From: Candidatus Izemoplasma sp.
Lineage (GTDB): Bacteria; Bacillota_I; Bacilli_A; Izemoplasmatales; Izemoplasmataceae
Assembly: GCA_036172455.1 (NCBI GenBank)
Contig: JAXKVY010000002.1
Span: forward strand, 434,001 to 498,000
Length of the DNA: 64,000 bases
Direction of reading: 5' to 3'
Shown here: piece by piece, positions 18,612 to 27,641 of the stretch
Layout: each line of letters begins with the position of its first letter
Position numbering within the stretch: the stretch's first letter is position 1
Position numbers and translations under genes: made by a program
The notes under the pieces: model-generated
Databases searched by the model: none
What the model saw: only the letters and a program-made list of their open reading frames with translations
What the model was told of the DNA's origin: nothing

Positions 18612-18641
18612 TGAGAAAAACGCCAACTTTTGTCGGCGTTT
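18612..18641 (-). terminator. intrinsic terminator after metG
   Basis: Minus-strand stem AAACGCCGAC/GTTGGCGTTT (one G-U pair) with TTTTT following; only 20 bases before the GGDEF gene start. Confidence 0.85.
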
Positions 18642-18654
18642 GTGTGGATTGTTT

Positions 18655-20607
18655 TTATGAAATTTTATCGCCTTTGTCAAGTTCGTTAACAGTTAAGACT
18701 TCTAATAATTGCTTATTCTTCCCTGCAAGAATCATTCCTTCACTCAGTTCCCCTCTTAATTTTACTGGTTTCAGATTTTTAATAACGACAACTTTTTTAC
18801 CCGTAAATTCCTCAGCGCTATAGTATGGTTTAATCCCTGAGACAATTTGTCTAACACGATCACCAGTATCAATTTGACTTACTAATAATCGATCAGCGTT
18901 CGGATGGGGCTTACTTGATACTACTTTCCCTACAACTATGTCTAATTTCGTGAAGTCTTCAATTGTTGCATAGTCTACTTGTTGTTTTGTTTTAGTGTTC
19001 TTCTCTTTTGGGGCAACGGGTTGTTTTTTAGGAGGTGTTAACATATTTTTGATGTATGTTTCTTCTTCCGCTTGATCAAGTCTCGGAAAGATTGGTACAG
19101 GCTTATCTGTGACGTGAACATCTGTTAATTGCCCAAACGCTAAACTTTCCCATGTTTGATAGTTATCATCAATATTAAGTTGTTCAAACAATGCATCTGA
19201 TGCCTTTAATAAGATAGGTTTCAATAAAATACCAATGATTCTAATACTTTCAACCAAGGTATATAGGCAACCATTAAGTGCCGCTTGCTTCTCTTCATCT
19301 CTTGATAATATCCATGGTTCAGTTTCATCAATATACTTATTGGTTCTTGAGACTAATGTCCATACTGTCTTAATCGCATCACTAATATCAAGTTTCTCCA
19401 TTGACTGTTCATAAGACTGAATTGTTTGTGCAATCATTGCCTTCAAGTCGGCGTCAACTTCAAAGAAACTCTTTGTCGGTTTTGTTAGTTTCGAATCAAA
19501 ATATTTATTTATCATTGTAATTGTTCTGTTCACAAGATTTCCAAAATCATTGGCTAAGTCATAATTGATTCTAGCCACAAAATCTTCTGGTGTAAACACA
19601 CCATCTCCCGAATAAGGAATCTCCCGCAATAAGTAATATCTGACAGGATCTAATCCATATCGTTCGATAAGTTGATTTGGATAGACAACTTTACCTTTTG
19701 ATTTACTCATTTTACCATCTTTCATCATATACCATCCATGGGCATATAATTTAAAGGTAACGTCAATCCCTAATGCTTTTAACATAATTGGCCAATAAAT
19801 GGCATGAAATCTTAATATATCTTTTCCAACTACATGGACTACTTCATCACCATGCCAGTATTTTTGGAATTTATCATCATTATCACTACCATATCCTAAG
19901 GCAGTAATATAATTGCTTAAAGCATCAATCCAAACATAAATAACATGTTCAGGATTACTTTTTACTGATACGCCCCAGTCAAAGCTTGTGCGTGATACGC
20001 TTAGGTCTTGCAAACCTGACTCAATAAAACGTACAACCTCATTTTTACGTGATTCTGGGGTGATGAAGTCTGGGTGTTCATCGATATAGTCTAATAACCA
20101 ATCTTGGTACTTAGACAGTTTTAAAAAGTATGATTCTTCTTTGACAAGTTTTGTTTTACGTCCACAATCTGGGCAAATATGTCCCTCTTCTAATTGGGTT
20201 TCAGTAAAGAAAGATTCATCATGAATACAATAGTATCCTTCATAATGTCCTAAGTAAATGTCTCCTTGTTTTAACAAAGTGTCAAATATTTGGGCCACAA
20301 CCGTTTCATGACGTTCTTCAGTCGTCCGAATAAAATCATCATACTCAATATCTAAAACATCCCATAATTTTTTTGTTTCATCGGCAATATAATCAACATG
20401 TTCTTGTGGGCTGATTCCTCGTTCATTTGCGACTGTCTCCACTTTTTGTCCATGTTCATCCATACCCGTTAAATACCATGTATCAAATCCACGCATCTTT
20501 TTATAGCGTGCCATTGTATCACATAGCACAGTCGTATAGGAATTACCGATATGTAATTTCCCACTTGGATAATAAATTGGGGTTGTTATATAAAATGTTT
20601 TACTCAT
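18655..20607 (-). CDS. metG: methionyl-tRNA synthetase with C-terminal tRNA-binding domain
   Basis: Class I synthetase charging initiator and elongator tRNA-Met. 650 residues from the ATG at 20607, which has AGGAGTG at 9 bases. HIGH-like PSGKLHIGNSY at about 14-24; KMSKSKG near 299; one zinc knuckle (HICPDCGRK). An EMAP/Trbp111-like domain fills the last ~110 residues (FTKLDIVVGKVVSSKPHPNADRLL), as in the dimeric Bacillus enzyme. Last gene of the tmk-to-metG operon. Confidence 0.97.
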   Translation of the reverse strand: MSKTFYITTPIYYPSGKLHIGNSYTTVLCDTMARYKKMRGFDTWYLTGMDEHGQKVETVANERGISPQEHVDYIADETKKLWDVLDIEYDDFIRTTEERHETVVAQIFDTLLKQGDIYLGHYEGYYCIHDESFFTETQLEEGHICPDCGRKTKLVKEESYFLKLSKYQDWLLDYIDEHPDFITPESRKNEVVRFIESGLQDLSVSRTSFDWGVSVKSNPEHVIYVWIDALSNYITALGYGSDNDDKFQKYWHGDEVVHVVGKDILRFHAIYWPIMLKALGIDVTFKLYAHGWYMMKDGKMSKSKGKVVYPNQLIERYGLDPVRYYLLREIPYSGDGVFTPEDFVARINYDLANDFGNLVNRTITMINKYFDSKLTKPTKSFFEVDADLKAMIAQTIQSYEQSMEKLDISDAIKTVWTLVSRTNKYIDETEPWILSRDEEKQAALNGCLYTLVESIRIIGILLKPILLKASDALFEQLNIDDNYQTWESLAFGQLTDVHVTDKPVPIFPRLDQAEEETYIKNMLTPPKKQPVAPKEKNTKTKQQVDYATIEDFTKLDIVVGKVVSSKPHPNADRLLVSQIDTGDRVRQIVSGIKPYYSAEEFTGKKVVVIKNLKPVKLRGELSEGMILAGKNKQLLEVLTVNELDKGDKIS

Positions 20608-20671
20608 ATGAATCACTCCTAGTATCTTGTTTTCATTATATATGTTCATGTATTTTTTTCAACTTATGTCA

Positions 20672-21511
20672 TTATGTTTTATGGTATAACTGGTACACAT
20701 CATTTTTTGGTAAATCATGACGTTTTGCAATGACCTTGATCGCTTCTTTTGATGAAACACCCTGATCAATCAAAGCGTACACTTCATCTAAAAGATTCAC
20801 CTCTTGATCCTTTGGTTCATCTTGAAAGCCTTCTAAGATAAGTACAAGTTCCCCTTTTAGTGGTGGGAGGTCTTGAAGTTCTTTTAAAGTACCACTGATT
20901 GTCTCTTCATAGCGTTTCGTGAGTTCACGGGCTATAACAACTTTCCGGTCTCCAAAGACATGATAAAGCGTTTCTAATGTACTGTTTATGCGATGAGGAC
21001 TTTCGTAGAAGATTAATGTATAGGGTTCTTTTCTTAATCCTTCACATGCGGTTTTTAGTTTACTTGATTTTGTTGGTAAAAAGCCATAAAAGATAAATGG
21101 ATGTGTCGGTAAGGCACTCACACTTAATCCGGTTAAAAAGGCACTTGGGCCAGGAATACTGACAACAACAAACCCACTTTCTTTGACAAGATTAACAACA
21201 CTATATCCAGGATCGCTAATTAAAGGTGTCCCTGCATCACTAATGAGGGCTATGGATAAGCCTGATCTTAAGTCGTTTAATATATGGTGCTGTTTCGTGG
21301 TTTTATTATGATCATGATAACTATCTAAAGGTTTATCAATTTGATAGTGTTCAAGCAACGTACGTGACGTTCTTGTATCTTCACAATATATTTTATCGAC
21401 CGACTTCAGTGTGTTGATTGCCCGAAAAGTCATATCGTCTAAATTACCAATTGGTGTTGCGACAAGATATAAAGTAGCACGATCACTCTCAAAATGTTTA
21501 GTCCGTTTCAT
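20672..21511 (-). CDS. rsmI: 16S rRNA (cytidine 1402-2'-O)-methyltransferase
   Basis: SAM-dependent enzyme that modifies C1402 in the decoding centre. 279 residues from the ATG at 21511, preceded by AAGAGG; longer in-frame starts would lie deep within the preceding gene. Motifs: LYLVATPIGNLDDMTFRA, YCEDTRTSRTLL, LISDAGTPLISDPG, and PGPSAFLTGLSVS are those of the RsmI tetrapyrrole-methylase-like fold. Overlaps the end of the yabB-like gene by 14 bases. Confidence 0.96.
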   Translation of the reverse strand: MKRTKHFESDRATLYLVATPIGNLDDMTFRAINTLKSVDKIYCEDTRTSRTLLEHYQIDKPLDSYHDHNKTTKQHHILNDLRSGLSIALISDAGTPLISDPGYSVVNLVKESGFVVVSIPGPSAFLTGLSVSALPTHPFIFYGFLPTKSSKLKTACEGLRKEPYTLIFYESPHRINSTLETLYHVFGDRKVVIARELTKRYEETISGTLKELQDLPPLKGELVLILEGFQDEPKDQEVNLLDEVYALIDQGVSSKEAIKVIAKRHDLPKNDVYQLYHKT

Positions 21512-22283
21512 GTGAATCCTCTTTTCCAAAATTAAAGATTCGATTAATCTCATCGGTATATCCTTTATCATTATGCACATAAAGTGGTTCTAATAATGAT
21601 AGTTCAGCATTTGAGTTATTTACAGCCTCGATTAAGACCATATTACTCTCTTTACCTTTTTTCGGGTAGACAAACCGCATACGTTTTATGCCAAACTGAT
21701 GGCGGTTCAAGGTATCTAATATCTCTAGTAAACGTTTGGTCCGGTGAACCATGTATAACGAGCCTTTGGTTTTTAATAACCGTTTAGCCTCATAGACGAT
21801 ATCTTCTAAAGTCACCTTCACTTCATGTCTAGCGATAGTTTTAAATGTTGATTCGTTGATATGAGAAGATGCCTTGTATTTAAAGAATGGTGGATTACAG
21901 GTCACAATATCAAACTGGCTATTCTCAAATGCTTGATGAATCTGATTAATGTCTTTGTGTAAAACAGTTATTTGATGCGTTAACTGATTCAACTCAACAC
22001 TTCTTTTTGCCAAATCCACAGCAGCTTCTTGTATGTCAACAGCGGTGATGTGCGCATCTGTTTTCAATGTCAAAAATAACGGGATAGGCGCATTACCTGT
22101 CCCTAAATCTATAATTTCTTTGGTTTTTGTTAAGGGAATGACAAAATCAGCTAGGAGGGTAGAGTCCAAGCTGAAATTAAACACATCAGGACGTTGTATA
22201 ATTTTTAAATGCTCATATCCAAGTAACTCGTGAATGACCTCTTCTGACTTATTCCTCGTAGCCATTTGAATCATCACCATCAA
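21498..22283 (-). CDS. yabB: tRNA1(Val) N6-adenine methyltransferase-like protein (YabB/TrmN6 family)
   Basis: Class I methyltransferase of the family that modifies adenosine in tRNA. About 254-261 residues; motif I IDLGTGNAPIPLFL and the N6-adenine signature TCNPPFFK are present. The start is uncertain: ATG at 22283 has a weak AAAGAG, and ATG at 22262 (MATRNKSEEV) lies closer to the family N-terminus. Both overlap the end of ricT. Position between ricT and rsmI matches yabB in Bacillus. Confidence 0.88.
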   Translation of the reverse strand: MMVMIQMATRNKSEEVIHELLGYEHLKIIQRPDVFNFSLDSTLLADFVIPLTKTKEIIDLGTGNAPIPLFLTLKTDAHITAVDIQEAAVDLAKRSVELNQLTHQITVLHKDINQIHQAFENSQFDIVTCNPPFFKYKASSHINESTFKTIARHEVKVTLEDIVYEAKRLLKTKGSLYMVHRTKRLLEILDTLNRHQFGIKRMRFVYPKKGKESNMVLIEAVNNSNAELSLLEPLYVHNDKGYTDEINRIFNFGKEDSHETD

Positions 22284-23088
22284 ACTCTTTAATTGTGACT
22301 AACTCTTCAAGTTCATAACTTTTAACGCCATCTTCTTGTGTTAAAACTCGAACCGATTGGTTGATGACATTAACAGCAATCACTTTGGCATATCCATCCA
22401 CAGTTTCTACTTCACTACCAACTTTTGGCAATGTTTTTTTATACTCGTTATAGGTCTCATTCTCATAGCGAATACAACATAATAATTTGCCACAAAGTCC
22501 TGAAATATTATTAGGATTTAGTGATAGATTTTGATTTTTGGCCATTCGAATAGATACGGTTTCAAAATCGCCTAAAAATGTTGTACAACACAATAAGTAT
22601 CCACATGGTCCGATGCCACCTAAGAATTTAGCACCATCCCGTGTTCCTACTTGTCGCAATTCAATGCGTAAATGGAACTCGTTTGCTAGGTCTTTAACTA
22701 ACTCACGAAAATCAACGCGACCTTCTGCGTTGAAATAAATGATTAATTTGCTGCGGTCTAAGGTGTATTCAGCGCCAAGCAGTTTCATTTCTAACTGATT
22801 ATTATTGACATGTACTTGTGTGCGTTCTATCACACCTTTAATGTCTTTTTCATTTTGATAGTGATCCATCAAATCTTTATTGGTCGCTTTTCTTAAGATT
22901 GGTTTTAATGTAGAAATTATTTCTGAGTCTGCAATTTCTTTTTGTTCTTCAATAACTTCTCCAAGCTCTATCCCACGAACTGTTTCTACCACGACTTTGT
23001 CGTATTGTTCTAACTCAATATTATTAGGATCAAAATAATACTTTTTACCTACCGGTTTAAACCGGATTCCGACAACGGTATTTGCCAT
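22249..23088 (-). CDS. ricT: PSP1-domain protein RicT (YaaT)
   Basis: In Bacillus RicT joins RicA and RicF in an iron-sulfur complex that directs RNase Y to its targets. 279 residues from the ATG at 23088. The central PSP1 region contains cysteine clusters GGIGPCGYLLCCTTFLG and SGLCGKLLCCIRYE, the expected cluster ligands. It starts one base after the end of holB. Neither ricA nor ricF is in the window, so whether the full complex exists is unknown. Confidence 0.92.
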   Translation of the reverse strand: MANTVVGIRFKPVGKKYYFDPNNIELEQYDKVVVETVRGIELGEVIEEQKEIADSEIISTLKPILRKATNKDLMDHYQNEKDIKGVIERTQVHVNNNQLEMKLLGAEYTLDRSKLIIYFNAEGRVDFRELVKDLANEFHLRIELRQVGTRDGAKFLGGIGPCGYLLCCTTFLGDFETVSIRMAKNQNLSLNPNNISGLCGKLLCCIRYENETYNEYKKTLPKVGSEVETVDGYAKVIAVNVINQSVRVLTQEDGVKSYELEELVTIKEFDGDDSNGYEE

Positions 23089-23089
23089 A

Positions 23090-24079
23090 TTATTCACTTC
23101 TTTCTAATTCATAAAGTAGGTTATCATATGCTAAACGTTGATTGATGTATCGATCTAATCGAGAAGATACATCAAGCATATGTTCTAATTCTTCTATACG
23201 TCTGTTTTTAGTTTTTTGTTGACTTAAGTCTGACATTAAATCAAGATGTGCTTGATAGACTAAGTGTGTCATATCTCCTTCAAAATAATGTAGTATATCT
23301 TTGTGGAATAAAACCATGCATTGCATAAAGAGTTTTGATAATGTATTATCATACAAAATAAAATCTCCTTGATCATGAAATAACATCATAGCAGATTGTT
23401 GTGAATCAACAATTGCTCTATAAATATCAGGCACAAAATCAATGATTTCTTCAAATCCATCGATACTGGCAATCTCTTGTGCTTCATTAACGCTACTTGT
23501 TAAATGACTCAATATACTAGCTTTGTGTTTTTCATAGCCAATATCTGTTAACTCTTGTTTAACCACATTGGCAGATAATGAAGTGAAAGATACAATTTGT
23601 GTTCTTGAGATAATTGTTGGCAATAAGGCATTAATATTCGTTGTTGTTAAGATACCAACAATATTATCGTGTGGTTCTTCTAAAAACTTTAATAATGAGT
23701 TAGCGGCACTCACTTGTATCTTATCAATATCCTTTATAATATAGACTTTTTTTCCAGGTTCAATTGAAGTCTTTGAAAATTCTATTTGGAGATCAATAAT
23801 CTGTTGTTTACGAATTGTTGTCTTTTGCGACTCAACAATATACATATTGGGATGTGTATGATGCATAATACGTCGACAATTGTGACATGTTAGACAAGGC
23901 TTATTATCATTTTCGGACTGACATAATAACATTTGAGCAAAATAAATAGCTGTTTCAAACTGTTTTGCCCCAACAGCACCTTCAAAAAGGTACGCATGGC
24001 TTAAGCGTCCTTTTTTTACACTATTTTCAAGCAACTTAATAACTCGCCCTTGTGATTCTTTTATTGCATCAAATGCCAT
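23090..24079 (-). CDS. holB: DNA polymerase III delta-prime subunit
   Basis: Part of the clamp loader that places the beta clamp on DNA. 329 residues; the zinc module is the four cysteines in CQSENDNKPCLTCHNC; KVYIIKDIDKIQVSAANSLLKFLEEP is the conserved Walker-B and sensor region. The P-loop position reads EGAVGAKQ, degenerate as expected for delta-prime, which does not hydrolyse ATP. Between tmk and ricT as in Bacillus, but the small genes that lie between them there are missing. Confidence 0.94.
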   Translation of the reverse strand: MAFDAIKESQGRVIKLLENSVKKGRLSHAYLFEGAVGAKQFETAIYFAQMLLCQSENDNKPCLTCHNCRRIMHHTHPNMYIVESQKTTIRKQQIIDLQIEFSKTSIEPGKKVYIIKDIDKIQVSAANSLLKFLEEPHDNIVGILTTTNINALLPTIISRTQIVSFTSLSANVVKQELTDIGYEKHKASILSHLTSSVNEAQEIASIDGFEEIIDFVPDIYRAIVDSQQSAMMLFHDQGDFILYDNTLSKLFMQCMVLFHKDILHYFEGDMTHLVYQAHLDLMSDLSQQKTKNRRIEELEHMLDVSSRLDRYINQRLAYDNLLYELERSE

Positions 24080-24097
24080 AACATACTCCTTAAAGTA

Positions 24098-24718
24098 TTA
24101 TAATACAGTTTTAATAATCTGCAAAGTATCTTCAATTACAGATTCGATTGGGTTTTCTCCATTGACCACATAAAATCGTTCTTGATATTTTTTAGCTAAT
24201 ATTTGATAACCTTCATATACCTTTTTATGGAACGCTAACGTTTCCAAATCTAAACGGTCAATTTTGCGTTGGTTATTAAAAACCCGCTTTAAACCGACTT
24301 CTGGTTTAACATCAATAAAGATTGTTGCATCAGGTAAAGTTTGATTAATGGCAAAAGCATTTATATCATAAACTTGATCAATACCTAATTCTCTAGCATG
24401 TCCTTGATAAGCTAAAGATGAATCGATAAACCGATCGCATAAAATCACTTTATTGTCCTTTAAAGCCGGCAATATTTTTTGATGAAAGTGTTGGGCTCTT
24501 GATGCTGCGAATAATAACGCTTCAGCCCGACTGTCCATTTCTGTATTCTCTTTAGATAGAATGATATCACGAATCTGTTCTGCAATTTTGATACCACCTG
24601 GTTCTCTTGTTACTAGTATATCATATCCATCGGCTCTTAAAAATGCTTCGATGGCTTTTATAACTGATGTTTTTCCAGATCCTTCAGGACCTTCAAATGT
24701 AATAAATACTCCGCTCAT
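24098..24718 (-). CDS. tmk: thymidylate kinase
   Basis: Phosphorylates dTMP to dTDP. 206 residues from the ATG at 24718 with AGGAGTGAT at good distance. P-loop FEGPEGSGKTS (about 8-18), the DR(F/Y) motif CDRFIDSSLAYQG and the dTMP-site TREPGG are present. First gene of the operon that ends at metG. Confidence 0.96.
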   Translation of the reverse strand: MSGVFITFEGPEGSGKTSVIKAIEAFLRADGYDILVTREPGGIKIAEQIRDIILSKENTEMDSRAEALLFAASRAQHFHQKILPALKDNKVILCDRFIDSSLAYQGHARELGIDQVYDINAFAINQTLPDATIFIDVKPEVGLKRVFNNQRKIDRLDLETLAFHKKVYEGYQILAKKYQERFYVVNGENPIESVIEDTLQIIKTVL

Positions 24719-24844
24719 GCTTATCACTCCTAATTACAACGTTTATTATCGCACATTTTTTACAAATTTTAAATAACCTTTTACTATATTAATACATCTT
24801 TTATGTTATAATAAAAGGTAGAAATTTCATAAGGGTTGGTTAGT

Positions 24845-25513
24845 ATGCGTTTAGCAGTACAAAATCTAACATTTGGTTATGATTACCGTACAGTCTTAAA
24901 AGATGTATCTTTTAGGCTAAATACCGGTGATTTTTTGGTTATCATCGGTAATAATGGTAGTGGTAAATCTACATTAATCAAATGTATTTTAGGGATTAAC
25001 AAAGTAGCACATAATCAGATATTGATTGATGATGTAGATGTTAATCAATATAAAAATTTCAAGAATATTGGGTATGTCCCACAAAAATTCGATGATTTTA
25101 ATTACGAATTTCCAATTACCGTTAATGAAATACTAAACGCTTCTAGTTATTCTAACATTTCCGAAGATGAAAAACTAGAGCTTTTAGATAAAATCGGGAT
25201 TCTCGAATTGCAAAATGAAAATATCAATAACCTTTCAGGGGGACAGTTACAACGCGTCTTTATCGTACGTAGTTTGATGAACAATCCGAAATTATTAATC
25301 CTTGATGAACCAACAGTTGGAGTCGATCGCAAAAATGTCAAAAATTTCTATAAGACGGTTAATCAATTAAATGACGAAGGTATTACAATAATATTAATTA
25401 CGCACAATATCAAAGAAGCAAATGCGCATTTTACTCATGTGCTTTCATTACATAATGGCGAGGGAATTTTTAAGCCTGTTAATGAGGAGGATGAGAACAA
25501 TGATGCTAGCTGA
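24845..25513 (+). CDS. zinc/manganese-type ABC transporter, ATP-binding protein
   Basis: Energises import of a divalent metal with the permease next to it. 222 residues. Walker A GNNGSGKST (about 34-42), signature LSGGQLQR, Walker B LLILDEPTVGVD and the switch His in ITHNIKEA are intact. The start is the ATG at 24845 (MRLAVQNLTFGYD) with AAGGG upstream; an in-frame TTG nine bases earlier is an alternative. The C-terminal end overlaps the permease start by 14 bases. Substrate specificity (Zn, Mn or Fe) cannot be read; no binding-protein gene is adjacent. Confidence 0.88.
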   Translation: MRLAVQNLTFGYDYRTVLKDVSFRLNTGDFLVIIGNNGSGKSTLIKCILGINKVAHNQILIDDVDVNQYKNFKNIGYVPQKFDDFNYEFPITVNEILNASSYSNISEDEKLELLDKIGILELQNENINNLSGGQLQRVFIVRSLMNNPKLLILDEPTVGVDRKNVKNFYKTVNQLNDEGITIILITHNIKEANAHFTHVLSLHNGEGIFKPVNEEDENNDAS

Positions 25514-26399
25514 TCAAGCATTTATATTTGCCTTGTTTGAATATCCTTTCTTGCGTTACGCTTTAGCTACAGGTTTAATTATGGGATTTATCACACCTAT
25601 GATTGGATCATTTGTTGTAATAAGACGGTTGAGTTTTATCGCCGATACGCTTTCGCACTTTAGTTTAGCTGGACTTTCAATTGGAATCTTTTTAATAAAC
25701 ACTTTAGGATATACATTCATATCTGATCCACTTTATCTAGCGATTATCGCCAGTATTATTGGCGCTTTCATTATTGAGATACTACGTGGTTACTATCAAA
25801 ACTATAAAGAAATTAGCATGCCGATTGTATTGAGTTTAGGAACCGCTTTGAGTGTTTTATTTATCTCATTAAGTGGTGGATTTAATACAAGTATTTATAA
25901 CTTTTTATTCGGTAGTATTTTAACCGTTGGTGATCGTTATTTATCAATTATCATCGGTACTGCTTTACTTGTCATAATTCTCGTACTTGTTTATTATAAA
26001 CAAATCGTCATTGTTAGCTTTGATGAACTGTATGCGCGCTTACTGGGTATTAAAATTGGCATTTTCCAATTTATCTCTACATTTGTATTAGCGCTTGTCG
26101 TGTCATTATCTATCGCGACCGTAGGGGTATTACTAGTATCATCATTAATGATTATCCCTGTTGCTGCGGCGATGAAAATTGGCAAGAGCTTTAAAAATAC
26201 AATTGTAATTGCCATTATATTTAGCGAGTTATCGATCATGGGTGGCTTATGGTTATCTTATGAACTCAATATTGCGAGTGGTGCTACAATCGTATTAATC
26301 AATATTTTTATCCTCTTTATTGTTGGTATTTTAAAACGATTCTACGTCAACAAAAGAATAAAGAATCGACAAGCGCAATCAATGCAAGAAACTAATTAA
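25500..26399 (+). CDS. zinc/manganese-type ABC transporter, permease (ABC-3 family)
   Basis: 299 residues with about eight membrane helices; family motifs FITPMIGSFVVIRRLSFIADTLSH and VGVLLVSSLMIIPVAAA. The start chosen is the first of two adjacent ATGs at 25500, nine bases after GAGGAGG; in-frame ATGs further upstream lie in the ATPase gene without ribosome sites. Ends before a strong terminator, so the operon is two genes. Confidence 0.9.
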   Translation: MMLADQAFIFALFEYPFLRYALATGLIMGFITPMIGSFVVIRRLSFIADTLSHFSLAGLSIGIFLINTLGYTFISDPLYLAIIASIIGAFIIEILRGYYQNYKEISMPIVLSLGTALSVLFISLSGGFNTSIYNFLFGSILTVGDRYLSIIIGTALLVIILVLVYYKQIVIVSFDELYARLLGIKIGIFQFISTFVLALVVSLSIATVGVLLVSSLMIIPVAAAMKIGKSFKNTIVIAIIFSELSIMGGLWLSYELNIASGATIVLINIFILFIVGILKRFYVNKRIKNRQAQSMQETN

Positions 26400-26414
26400 A
26401 CCTATATATAAATG

Positions 26415-26450
26415 AAAAGAACTGAGGTGGAAAATCTCAGTTCTTTTCTG
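26415..26450 (+). terminator. intrinsic terminator after the metal ABC operon
   Basis: Stem AAAAGAACTGAG/CTCAGTTCTTTT (26415-26446). Confidence 0.85.
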
Positions 26451-26494
26451 TATCTATTTAGGCAAACGATACACAGTAATATTCACCTGATGTG

Positions 26495-26525
26495 TGAAAA
26501 ACAAAAGCGCATATTAATATGCGCT
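26495..26525 (-). terminator. terminator-like perfect palindrome downstream of the TauE/SafE gene
   Basis: AGCGCATATTAATATGCGCT (26506-26525) is a perfect 20-base palindrome; on the minus strand it is followed by TTTTGTTTTT, as an intrinsic terminator for the gene ending at 26689. The remaining intergenic bases (26451-26688) hold no frame with a ribosome site; TGACA/TGTCA (26616-26629) is a short inverted repeat of unknown role. Confidence 0.6.
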
Positions 26526-26688
26526 CGTTGTCCCCCTACGTGCATCTTCCAAAATCCACACACACCATGTTTCAATTACTACTTCTATTATATAAAACAA
26601 TAAGCCATATTGAAATGACAAAAGTGTCACTAATTTTTGAGTTTTGTTAATTTTGTGTCAAGCAAAAGGTGGATAATACATAATTTTT

Positions 26689-27414
26689 TTAAATATACAT
26701 TGAAATTGCTAGAAAAACAAGTATTACTAATATTACACGTTGAAATAATTGTTCGTTCATTTTATTACTTAAATGAACCCCAACTAAAAGCGCTAATGAT
26801 GCAAAAAGAGTGAAATACGCTGTGTTTAGTAAAATATCTACCGTATACATCTGTTTTATGATTAAGAAAATAACCGCGATGATACCCATAACAAGAAAAT
26901 GAAAAGCTAACGTGTTTTTAAATTTTATTTTATTAGCATTGACACTCGTTAGATAAAACACAACAGGTGGACCGTCAATGGATGCAATACCATTCCCTAG
27001 ACCACTAAATAATCCAACAATAGTTTTATTCATTGTTGTTTCACTAAGTTTAAAATGTAAATGAAATAATCTATTAATAACAGCAAATAGGATCAAGGTT
27101 CCTGCAATTATTTTAATCCAATCTCCACCTAAGGATTCAAGTAATGTGAGTCCAATAAAGGTTCCTACAATACCCAATAACGATATTGGCCAAACATAAG
27201 ATAGACTATGTGTTGAAAAGCCTTTATGTCTTACTAACAATAAAGTATTTAATACTACATTAAAAGTTAGCATCATAACAACTACTTCTTCAATGGGAAT
27301 AAAATAAATTAGTAATGGGATTGTGACTAAACTGCTACCAAATCCTGAAATGCCTTTTACCAACCCTGCAAAAATAGCAATAACTGCAATTATAAGAAGT
27401 TCAACCATTAGCAT
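26689..27414 (-). CDS. TauE/SafE-family membrane permease
   Basis: 241 residues with eight membrane helices in two pseudo-repeats; the two repeat motifs KGISGFGSSLVTIPLL (about 20-35) and GLGNGIASIDGPPVVFYL (about 138-155) identify the family, whose members export sulfite, sulfoacetate or similar organosulfur anions, though many are uncharacterised. The start ATG overlaps the stop of a 44-aa upstream gene (TAATG), so translation is probably coupled. Substrate unknown. Confidence 0.85.
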   Translation of the reverse strand: MLMVELLIIAVIAIFAGLVKGISGFGSSLVTIPLLIYFIPIEEVVVMMLTFNVVLNTLLLVRHKGFSTHSLSYVWPISLLGIVGTFIGLTLLESLGGDWIKIIAGTLILFAVINRLFHLHFKLSETTMNKTIVGLFSGLGNGIASIDGPPVVFYLTSVNANKIKFKNTLAFHFLVMGIIAVIFLIIKQMYTVDILLNTAYFTLFASLALLVGVHLSNKMNEQLFQRVILVILVFLAISMYI

Positions 27415-27548
27415 TAACGCGCAAAATTGAGAGAAGTTTTACCCTCAATCACGCTAATCTCCTTACAAAAATCTTTCGACCCATATAGAACAAACGCTAA
27501 TTCTTGTGAAGTCTTTGATCTGTGTATTTGTTTATCATTATTTGTCAT
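27414..27548 (-). CDS. 44-residue peptide coupled to the TauE/SafE permease
   Basis: ATG at 27546-27548 with AGGAGATAAT directly upstream; ends in TAA whose last A begins the permease ATG. The peptide starts MTNNDKQIHRSKTSQELAF and contains VLYGSKDFCKEISVIEGK; hydrophilic, one cysteine, no membrane segment. I do not recognise it. The excellent ribosome site and stop-start coupling support that it is translated; it may be a true small protein or a leader peptide that gates permease translation. Confidence 0.6.
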   Translation of the reverse strand: MTNNDKQIHRSKTSQELAFVLYGSKDFCKEISVIEGKTSLNFAR

Positions 27549-27595
27549 ATTATCTCCTCTTTCTAAAGTAAGTATAACATAATTTAGAGATAAGT

Positions 27596-27624
27596 TTTAC
27601 CTTAGTTTATTTTTTGGGTATAAT
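27596..27624 (+). promoter_or_regulatory. promoter of the flavoprotein remnant
   Basis: TTTACC (27596-27601), 17 bases, TATAAT (27619-27624). A minus-strand TATACT close by suggests a divergent promoter for the small peptide and permease. Confidence 0.65.
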
Positions 27625-27641
27625 ACGCGTAGGTGATAATT

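Noticed and set aside
26506-26525. Perfect 20-base palindrome as an operator
   Set aside because: It lies downstream of two convergent units and is followed by a T-rich run on the minus strand, so a terminator explains it better.
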